Assembly: GCA_029260735.1 (NCBI GenBank)
Contig: JAJDCR010000127.1
Span: 1-60,175 of the forward strand
Origin: Planctomycetota bacterium
Lineage (GTDB): Bacteria; Planctomycetota; Uabimicrobiia; Uabimicrobiales; Uabimicrobiaceae
DNA: 60,175 bases
Direction: 5' to 3'
Below the pieces are notes generated by a model, which was not told where the DNA came from, made no database searches, and saw only the letters and a program-made list of their open reading frames with translations. Positions 26,646-35,400 of the stretch are shown piece by piece. The translations under genes and the position numbers were made by a program. Position 1 is the stretch's first letter. Each line of letters opens with the position of its first letter.

Positions 26646-29600
26646 ATGAAAGAAAAAATTAATCATTACAATATTTTAGGTGTATTAGGAGAGGGAACGT
26701 CTGGTAAAGTTTATCGCGCTTACGATACAAAAGAAAAACGTAATGTTGCCATCAAGATACTCAAACTAAATATTGATAATGAGAATGTGTTGGTGCGCTT
26801 TTTTAAAGAAGCCCAGACAAAAGCTAAATTTGATCACCCTCACATAGTAACAGTCTATGAAGTAGGAAAGTTAGAAGGCTCCTACTTTATTGTTATGGAC
26901 CACATTGAAGGAAGCTCTCTAAAAGAGCTTATCGATTCGAGAGAAATTTCGAGAGAAGAAGCTTGTCAATGGATCATTCAAATTTTAAGTGCTCTTAACC
27001 ATGCTCACGAGATGAATTTTTTGCACCGAGATATTAAACCTTCTAATATTTTAATCGATTCTGAAAATAAGGCTCATCTTGTTGATTTTGGACTAGCAAA
27101 AGTCTTAGAAAAAGCGTCTTCTAACATTTCTCAAGGAGCTGTTTTAGGAACATGTGCCTACATGCCTTTAGAGCAAGCTACGGCAGAAGAAACAAGTAAA
27201 TATGACAATAGAAGCGATCTCTATTCAGTCGGAGCCATTTTTTATGAGCTTTTGGCAAAGCAAAAAGTGTATGATTCGCCGACTATTTTAGGCATTGTAT
27301 TTATGCTTTCTCAGGGAAATATAGACAGTCCCCACGAGATAAACGCAGACATCCCTCTTTATCTAAGTCAGATTTGCGTAAAAGCTTTAGAAAAAGAGCA
27401 GATAAATCGTTTTCAAACAGCAACTGAGATGCAAAAGACTATCCAAGATTTTCTTTTAGAAAAAAATAGTCCTCCTCCTGTAAAAAGAAAATTTATTCCT
27501 AAATCTGAGTGGAAAAAAACGACTCAGAAAAGAGTTTTTAGTCAAAAGGTAACTTTCCGTCGCACTACTCAAAAAAGAACCTTAAAAAGAGATCCCTCGC
27601 TTCTTTTATCCAGCTCAACAGCAAAACCATTGGACGAAGAAAAACTTTTACTCTTTCAAAAGAATGTTTCAGATAGTGAGTTTAATGAAAAGCCGTCCAG
27701 CAAGAGAATGAATCTTCCCATTCTCAGTTACCCCTCTGGAGGAGAGATTTTAATAAAAGAAGAGAGTGTCGCTCCTTCGATTGAGCAAGAAAAGGTTTAT
27801 CAAAAGCCTTTATCCAAAGAAGAGAATTCCAGCTCTCAAGCAAAGATCAGCTCTCCAACAAACATCAGTTCTCCAACAAACATCAGCTCTCCAACATTTC
27901 AAAATTCATCAGAATCAAGTACTTTATCTTCTTTTGAAGATAAAAATCCTCCTTCACAAAAGCTAGACTCGTCCCAAAACTCTGATGAAAATGAAATAGA
28001 TCCAGATACTTTATCTTCTGACCTATCATTATCTGTTCTTTCCTCTTCCAACGCACCAACAACTGATCGAACAGAGCAAAGAACAGATCACCTTGAGCCC
28101 CTCAAAGAAGTCGAAACAAGTCATGAAAACGATGACCTAAAAAAATGCGTAGGCGATTTTATCGAATCTCAAACTAAATTTTCGATGGCCTTTATACAAT
28201 TAGATTATTTTGACGACTATAGCAAGCTTCTGGGGTTATCAGAAACCCAAGACTTACTCTATACTATTCTAGAAATAATGATCAAAAACTTACAGTTGAA
28301 TGCTCAAGTTTACAAGGTTAGCTCATCCTACTTGTTTGCAATTGTTTTTCCCAAAACAAACCTAAGAAAAACTTTTCTTTTGACCAACAAAATCAGAGAA
28401 ACTCTTCTGAAGGAGAGAAAGATTTTCCATGAGATTGCCGAGCATTTTTTGCCTAGCCTTAGTGGAGCAATTGTGTCATACCCCTACACTGCTAAAAACT
28501 TTGATGATTTACTTTCTTCTGGCAAAGACATACTAAGCGAAGCCCTAGAAAAGGAAAACATAATTTTATGTGCAAAAAACCAAAGGAATTTTTCTAAAAA
28601 GAATTTTTCTTGCGCAGAATTTGTTCCTCGGAACTTCGTCTGGAAACAAGTAGCCAGAGCTTTAGAAAAAAATAGCAGTCAAATGATATTAATTGAGGGA
28701 AAAACAGGTGTTGGAAAAACAAGAATATCCAGTGAGATAAAGCAAGCAAAAGGAAATCAAAATGTTTTTTTCTCTTCTTGCCGAGAAGCTTTAACAAACC
28801 AACCCTATAGCGCAGCTCTTCATCTTATTGATAGCTACTTACAAGCACATAGTGAGCAAATACCCAATATTACCAAACGAATGTGGGAAGAAGAAATTCA
28901 TGTCCTAAAGCCTTTAGTAAAATCTTTCAGTAAAATAAAAGGAGAAGATTTCCCTTCTTTTCCTCCCGATAAAACACGTAGACTCACTCACCAGGGAATT
29001 TGCTTTATTCTTGAATACATTTGCTCCCAGAAAAAAATAGTTTGGGTCTGCGATAATTTTCAGTGGATAGATCAACTGAGTCTTTATGTTTTTGAACATA
29101 TTTTTAGAACACCCGAGTCTAATTTTTTCTTAGTGGCCACTTTGCTTAGAAAAGAAAACCCTCTTGTCCATTTGCCCTATGCCAAGATGCTCTCTCGTTT
29201 TCAACTAAAAAACTATTTTTCTATGATTTCTCTAGGCTCTCTTTCCTCAGAGGAAGCAGAAAAATTTTTCTCTCTCATTTTAAAAGATCCCTACACTCCC
29301 AAAAACACATTTGATGTACTTTTTAGAGCTTCCTTTGGAAACCCAACTTATTTAGAAAATGTTTTAGAACTCCTTCACTATCAATTCAGGTTAAAGAAGG
29401 ATTCATCTCAATGGCACTTCGACTCTTTAGATTTAGATGACCTCCCGGCAAGCTTAGATGAACTTATAGAGCTTCTCCTCAAAGAAATAAAGGAAGAGTC
29501 TATAGAGCTTTTAGAGCATGCCGCTTTAATGGGAGAAAATTTTGAGCTAGAAAATCTAGAAAAAATTACAGAAAAATCGGCTTTTGAAATTCAAAATTTA

Positions 29601-32180
29601 CTCGAAATTCCCGAAAAACTGGGAGTTATCGAGGAAAAAAGGGACGGGGAGTATGTTTTTCAATCTGCTATGCAAGACTTTATTTATTGCCAACTGGATG
29701 AAGACATTCGACGAGAAGGGCACCAAAAAATTGGAGAAGCTTTAAATGCTAGCTTTGACCCTTTAGTAGATGATCCTGCCGTAATCGCTTATCATTTAAA
29801 CCAAGGACACGGCATAGGTAATGCAAGAGAAGAGATCCAAAGTTTTGAACATGAAAGAAAGCTAGCCTCTTGCTCAGATGAATATACCTATATCTATGAT
29901 GGTGAAATAAAACGTCGAATCAAACCGGTTCTTCCAGAAAATCAAGAACTAACAGAGTCAAGTCTTGCCTTGCTGAAAGCTTGGATGCAAAAATTTTCTC
30001 TAGCGATAAAACAAGTCCAAAGATATCCAGAGGGAAGTGATTTGATCAAAAACTCTATCGCAGATCTTTTTCAAAGCATCGACAATTTATGGAAAGAAAT
30101 ACCTGGCTTCATCATTAAGGTTCAACCAGAGCATCTCATCATAAACGCATGCGAGTTTCCTCTGCAAGGCTCTGCCCTCACTAATTTTCATAATCTTCTC
30201 AAAGGTCATTACATCAATCAATTTAGTTGTACTAGTGAAGCAAAGGTGGAAGAGCTAGAAAAAATAGTTTCTGCCTTAACTATATCAGGACAAACCATCG
30301 TTCTTAATCCAGAGCACTGGGACACATTCTTAAACGAAAGTAGAATTGAACACATTGATATTGTCCAAAAAGCTTATATATCCATAGATAAGAACAAGAA
30401 AGAATTGGGTGAGGATCTCGACTTAAAAGAGGCCATAAAACACGACGAACTGGATAAAGAAAGTATTCTCCTCTTTCGCGAAGTTATTCGTTACTTTTGT
30501 GCCTCTGTTGAAAATATACAAAGGTATCCTGCTGAGAGTAAGCTACTAAAGTTTTCCTTTGACCTATTGATAAAACAACTTGAAAGAACTTTAGAAAAAG
30601 TAGAGAAAATAAGTTTTGTTTCCATAAAAAATGATTTTTTAATCAATAACTATGTCTCTAACGAAAGAATCTTTGGCCACCAAGTTTTTATCTTAAGTAA
30701 AATTTTTCTAGATCAATCTGTGGAGAGTTGTTCTTTTACAAAAGGAGCCACTCGTGAGGAAATTTACTTGTTCCTCCAGCAACTAGCTTCATCTCAGAAA
30801 AAAGAAACGGCTTTCTGGCTAGACTTTGAAAAAGAACACAAAATAAACCACTTAACCATCAATAAGCAAATATACCAAGAAAAAGAGGGAGACAACATAG
30901 ACTCTCCGGAAGACTCTTTCGAAGATTTAAGTATTGAAGATAAAGTTCTTCATATTTTAAATATGGGAAAAGGAGAGTTACTACCCGAGAATACGAAAGA
31001 AGGTTTAGAAGAACTATTAGCAACACTTTCTGAGCATAGTAAAGAAGACTTTGAAGCTATTCTAAAAAAGGTAGTGGATTTTTTGAATTCAAGCCTCGTT
31101 GAAATGCGACTGCAGATGTCTTTATTTATCGGAGAAATTTTTGAGAAAAATCTACCCGAAATACAAAATAGCTTGCTTTTGTTTTTAAGGCCCCAAATGG
31201 AAAACCTTCTCCAAAAGGAGGAGAATTCACAAGTATTACCTAAGCTCGCCAAAGTAGGTCAACACCTTGTTATTGACCGATATCAAGATAATGATTTTAA
31301 AGCTTGCTGGGCTTTGGTCAAAAGCATGATGGACAAGCATAAAGAAAAACTATGTCAAGAACCAATAGAAGAAATAATGAAAGAACTCTTAGAAAACTCT
31401 CCCCTAAAAAATCTTCCTTTTGATTTTGAGACAAAAGACTTTAATAAAAAGTTTTTTATCAGTTCCTTTTTTCAAGCGGTTGGCAAAATAGCGATAGAAT
31501 CCATTTTAAACGCCATTGGAAAAATTTCTCATCGTGGGCACAGAGAAAAGCTGGCCAATGTTATCCAAAGCAGTGGAAGTAATACAGGTAGCTATCTTAA
31601 TGTAAAGTTTTCTCTCAAGAGTTCTTTTTTAGAAATAAGTCGTTTTTCTGAAGTTCTCCATTTTTTAAGTGAAGAGCCAGAAAAGTACTACAAGAATATA
31701 GTTGATCACGAAGACCCAAAAGTTCTGGATTTAATCTTAGAAAATGCACCTTCTTTACAAAAAAATGCTGCGATTGCTCTTTGCCGCCAAATCATCTACG
31801 GAGAAAAAAGTGAAAACACCATCATCAATGGCTTACTTGCTTTAGAAAAAATTAATTCTTCTGACTCCACTAGCTTTTTCATCGAGATCTGCCAAAAAGC
31901 GAATAAACTTCGTATAAAAAAAGTTTGCTACCGTGCTTTGGGCTCCATCAAAGATGCTCGCGCTCTTCCTTTTTTATTGGAAACAGCTAACCAAAAAGCC
32001 TTTTTTGGTTTTTCAGAAGACCAAGAAGAAGAGAAGTTGTTTGCCCAATATGCACTCAAGTATTTCTCTGAAGAAGACATTAGCATTGCTAAAATCAATA
32101 TGGAGAAAAACGCATCTTTGCTTCAAAGAATCACTCGCAAAGTAACAAGCAAGCAAGAAGCTTTTCAGAGCCCAACATAG
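26646..32180 (+). CDS. Giant Ser/Thr kinase 1: kinase, degenerate GGDEF, AAA ATPase, HEAT-like
   Basis: The protein has 1,844 residues and no clear membrane helix. Kinase domain 8-275: GEGTSGKVY, VAIKIL, HRDIKPSN at 127, DFGLA at 147. The APE box is changed to PLEQ. A Ser-rich linker (about 280-500) contains SSPTNI repeats. Residues about 511-643 resemble GGDEF domains (FIQLDYFDDYSK, SLSGAIVSYP), but the GGDEF signature is lost (SSSYLF). A PknK/MalT-like ATPase follows: Walker A GKTGVGKT near 684, Walker B VWVCDNFQWID near 797, then a winged-helix-like part. Two copies of a ~110-residue helical domain (about 1102-1210 and 1273-1380) and HEAT-like helices end it. ATG 26646 has AGGGGA 7 nt upstream and aligns with the paralogues. 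The longer frame begins at a GTG at 26625 without support. Confidence 0.9.
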   Translation: MKEKINHYNILGVLGEGTSGKVYRAYDTKEKRNVAIKILKLNIDNENVLVRFFKEAQTKAKFDHPHIVTVYEVGKLEGSYFIVMDHIEGSSLKELIDSREISREEACQWIIQILSALNHAHEMNFLHRDIKPSNILIDSENKAHLVDFGLAKVLEKASSNISQGAVLGTCAYMPLEQATAEETSKYDNRSDLYSVGAIFYELLAKQKVYDSPTILGIVFMLSQGNIDSPHEINADIPLYLSQICVKALEKEQINRFQTATEMQKTIQDFLLEKNSPPPVKRKFIPKSEWKKTTQKRVFSQKVTFRRTTQKRTLKRDPSLLLSSSTAKPLDEEKLLLFQKNVSDSEFNEKPSSKRMNLPILSYPSGGEILIKEESVAPSIEQEKVYQKPLSKEENSSSQAKISSPTNISSPTNISSPTFQNSSESSTLSSFEDKNPPSQKLDSSQNSDENEIDPDTLSSDLSLSVLSSSNAPTTDRTEQRTDHLEPLKEVETSHENDDLKKCVGDFIESQTKFSMAFIQLDYFDDYSKLLGLSETQDLLYTILEIMIKNLQLNAQVYKVSSSYLFAIVFPKTNLRKTFLLTNKIRETLLKERKIFHEIAEHFLPSLSGAIVSYPYTAKNFDDLLSSGKDILSEALEKENIILCAKNQRNFSKKNFSCAEFVPRNFVWKQVARALEKNSSQMILIEGKTGVGKTRISSEIKQAKGNQNVFFSSCREALTNQPYSAALHLIDSYLQAHSEQIPNITKRMWEEEIHVLKPLVKSFSKIKGEDFPSFPPDKTRRLTHQGICFILEYICSQKKIVWVCDNFQWIDQLSLYVFEHIFRTPESNFFLVATLLRKENPLVHLPYAKMLSRFQLKNYFSMISLGSLSSEEAEKFFSLILKDPYTPKNTFDVLFRASFGNPTYLENVLELLHYQFRLKKDSSQWHFDSLDLDDLPASLDELIELLLKEIKEESIELLEHAALMGENFELENLEKITEKSAFEIQNLLEIPEKLGVIEEKRDGEYVFQSAMQDFIYCQLDEDIRREGHQKIGEALNASFDPLVDDPAVIAYHLNQGHGIGNAREEIQSFEHERKLASCSDEYTYIYDGEIKRRIKPVLPENQELTESSLALLKAWMQKFSLAIKQVQRYPEGSDLIKNSIADLFQSIDNLWKEIPGFIIKVQPEHLIINACEFPLQGSALTNFHNLLKGHYINQFSCTSEAKVEELEKIVSALTISGQTIVLNPEHWDTFLNESRIEHIDIVQKAYISIDKNKKELGEDLDLKEAIKHDELDKESILLFREVIRYFCASVENIQRYPAESKLLKFSFDLLIKQLERTLEKVEKISFVSIKNDFLINNYVSNERIFGHQVFILSKIFLDQSVESCSFTKGATREEIYLFLQQLASSQKKETAFWLDFEKEHKINHLTINKQIYQEKEGDNIDSPEDSFEDLSIEDKVLHILNMGKGELLPENTKEGLEELLATLSEHSKEDFEAILKKVVDFLNSSLVEMRLQMSLFIGEIFEKNLPEIQNSLLLFLRPQMENLLQKEENSQVLPKLAKVGQHLVIDRYQDNDFKACWALVKSMMDKHKEKLCQEPIEEIMKELLENSPLKNLPFDFETKDFNKKFFISSFFQAVGKIAIESILNAIGKISHRGHREKLANVIQSSGSNTGSYLNVKFSLKSSFLEISRFSEVLHFLSEEPEKYYKNIVDHEDPKVLDLILENAPSLQKNAAIALCRQIIYGEKSENTIINGLLALEKINSSDSTSFFIEICQKANKLRIKKVCYRALGSIKDARALPFLLETANQKAFFGFSEDQEEEKLFAQYALKYFSEEDISIAKINMEKNASLLQRITRKVTSKQEAFQSPT
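27846..27899 (+). repeat. Three 18-bp tandem repeats inside giant kinase 1
   Basis: Units at 27846-27863, 27864-27881 and 27882-27899 are nearly identical and encode SSPTNI-type hexapeptides in the linker after the kinase domain. The paralogues lack this repeat, so it is recent expansion in a disordered linker. Confidence 0.85.
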
Positions 32181-32246
32181 ACCTAAGAGTTAAGACCTCT
32201 TTCCAACTTTTATTTTTTATTGATTATTTTTTATTGATTAGAAGAG

Positions 32247-32282
32247 AATCCTCCAAAACTGATAACTTTGGAGGATTTTTTT
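32247..32282 (+). terminator. Intrinsic terminator after giant kinase 1
   Basis: An 11-bp perfect stem, AATCCTCCAAA with TTTGGAGGATT (32247-32257 and 32267-32277), is followed by a run of T. It is a classic rho-independent terminator. The three kinase genes are therefore probably separate transcripts. The rest of the 316-bp gap to the next gene shows no gene. Confidence 0.88.
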
Positions 32283-32496
32283 GTTACAGATTTTAACACG
32301 TACAGGATTAATCCTGGCTTTACACTCTCTACTTTATTTTTCTCTTATATTTTCTGGATTAAATTCTCTCATGGCGGTATACTTTACCTAAGAAGTAGTA
32401 ACAACAGACATATGTTTCTCGCTATTTATTTAAAAATGTGTGCTTAAGAACACATTTTTATAAAAAAATTTAAAGCAACATCAGAGGGTATCCTCC

Positions 32497-35400
32497 GTGG
32501 AAAAGAAATTTGATCGTTATAATATTTTGAACGTATTAGGAGAGGGAGCTGCAGGTAAGGTCTACCTAGCCTATGACACCAAGTTAGATCGCAATGTCGC
32601 CCTAAAAGCATTAAAAGGAAACATTGACCAAGAGAATGTGCTGACACGTTTTTTTAGAGAAGCTAAAGTCACGGCCAAACTAGACCATCCTCATATTGTC
32701 ACAGTTTATGACGTCGGTAAATTCGAAGAAACACATTTTCTCACCATGAAATATATCGAAGGGTCTTCTCTTCGATATATTATTGATTCTAAAAAGGCTT
32801 CCCGAGAAGATTCTTGTCGATGGATCATAGAAGTCTTAAGCGCTATCCATCATGCTCATCAAATGAATTTTTTACACAGAGATATTAAACCTTCTAACAT
32901 TTTAATTGACGGAGAGGGCAAAGCTCATCTTGTAGATTTTGGTTTAGCAAAAGTCCTTGAAAAGGCCTCCTCTAATATTTCTCAAGGGATGATCCTAGGG
33001 ACTTGTGCTTATATGCCCTTGGAACAAGCTACAGCAGAAGAGGCCGACTCTGTTGATGCCAGAAGTGATATTTACTCGACGGGAGCCGTTCTCTACGAGC
33101 TCTTAACCGGACAAAAAGTTTATGATTCCCCCACTATTTTGGGGATGGTTTTTTGGCTAGCTCAAGGAAATGTTGAAAGCCCGACTAATATAAATCCTGA
33201 AATCCCCCTTGCTTTGAACAAAATCTGTCTGAAAGCCTTAGAAAAAGAAAAGATCCATCGTTTTCAAAGTGCTCAGGAAATGAAAGAAGCTATTGAAAAC
33301 TTTCTCGGGCAAAAAAAGCTACTCACCAAAAAAATTTCTTTCCCAAAAAGAAATCCCCTCTATCGAAGTACTCAAAAAAAAGCTTTGAGTAAAGATTTCT
33401 CTCGCTCTATTCGTCAACAAAAAACAAAGTCTTTTGAGAGAGATCAGCTTTCTCATCTCTCTCATCTCTCAAAAAATTTTGGAAAAAAGCCCTTAGAGAA
33501 ATCTTTGGAAGAAAAATCATCTTCCTCTTTATTGGATAATCCAAAAGAGGAAAGCTTAAGTAAAACTATTCCTCTTTCTCAGTTTGATACATCTCTACAA
33601 GAAAAAATTGCAAACAACAAAACAAAAGAAACCCACTATACCTCGAAAAAACATCCTCTCCTTCCAAAAGCGGATATAGCTTCAAACGAAAAAACGACAA
33701 AAAAGCTTCCCCAGAGTAAAAAGGAAAAAGAGGAGAACAATCATCTCAAAAAACAAGCAGAAGGCCTGATCAACTCTAAAACAAAATTTTCCTTAGTCTT
33801 GCTAAACATAGATCATTTTGAAACCTACAGCGAGCGCGTTGGACTTTTAAAAACCCAAGAGTTGCTCCAAGAAATCCTGGAAGCATTAATCTTAAGCTTA
33901 CAAAAGAACGGCCAAGTCTATAGAACTAGATCCTCGTCTATCTTTACTCTTATATTGCCTAAAGTAGACTTAAAAAGAGCTTTTCTTGTCGCAAAAGCCT
34001 TAAAAGAAAACATATTAAAAGAAAAAAATAACTTTCTCCATATTAGTGGAAGCAATCCTCTTAGCTTAAGTGGAGCCGTGGTCTCATATCCTCAAAATGC
34101 GACAAGTATTGATAACTTAATCGCTTCTGCTCAAAATGTATTAGCCCAAGCGCAAGAAAAAGGAAATCTTATTTTATTCGCCCAAAGTTTTAAAGATTTC
34201 TCCCGGCAAAATTTTTCTTGTTCAGAGTTTGTTCCTCGGGATCTCATTTGGCAACAAATAACAAAAGCCTTAAATAAAAGTGATAGCCAAATGATTTTAC
34301 TAGAAGGAAAGCCTGGTATTGGAAAAACAAAGATCTCCCAAGAGATAAAACAAAAAAGAGAAAATGTCTTATTCTACTCCTGTCGAGAGACTTTAGTTGA
34401 CCAGCCCTATAAGGCTGCTATTTACCTGATCGACAACTATTTTGAAGAAAATCCTAACGAAGTCTCTGTCATTGCCTCTCAAATGTGGGATGAAGAAGTC
34501 CACTTACTTAAATCTCTTGTAAATTCATTTTGTGACCTCGAAGTAAAAGAGGTTCCTTCTCTTTCTCCCGAGAGAGTACGCAAATTTATCCACCAAGGAA
34601 TTAGCTTCCTCTTAGAAAACATTTGCTCTCGCAAAAAGATTATTTTTCTTTGCGACAATTTCCAATGGATAGACCAAGTTAGCCTCTATGCTTTTGAACA
34701 CATTTTTCGAAAACCAGAGTTATCTTTTTTTATGATGGGAACTTTGGTTCGAAAAGAAAAATTTTTGATGACTCTCCCCTATCTCAAAATACTCCCTCGT
34801 TTTCAGGTAAAGGATTATTTTTCGGTCCTTTCCTTAGGCTCCTTTTCTTTCGAAGAAATGAAAAAGTTTTTAACTCTCATTCTAAAGGAGCCATATACTC
34901 CTGAAAATACCACGGAAATTCTGTTTAATGCCTCTCAGGGTAACCCGACATACATAGAAAACATTTTAAAGCTTCTTTTTTCTCAAGAGAAACTAAAAAA
35001 ATCTTCTTCTGGTTGGAGCTTTGCCCCTTTATCGATCAAAGATCTTCCCTCTAGTCTAGAAGAAGTTATTCAACTTCTTCTGGAAAAACTGGAAGAAGAG
35101 TCTCGGGAATTTCTGGAGCAAGCGGCCTTAATGGGAGAGAGTTTCTCTTTAAAAAGTTTGGGAAAATCTACTCATAAATCAAAGCCTGAAATGGAAGATT
35201 TACTAAAAATTCCTAAAGAACTAGGAGTTATTCTGGAAAAAGAAGAAGGAGAATACTCTTTTCCACCAGCAATGCAAGATTTTATCTATTATAAATTTAC
35301 CGAAGAAGACTTCCGCCAAGAGCAGCACCATAAAATGGGAGAAGCCCTAAACGATCACTTTGATCCTCTCACAGATGATCCTAACCTTGTCACCTATCAC

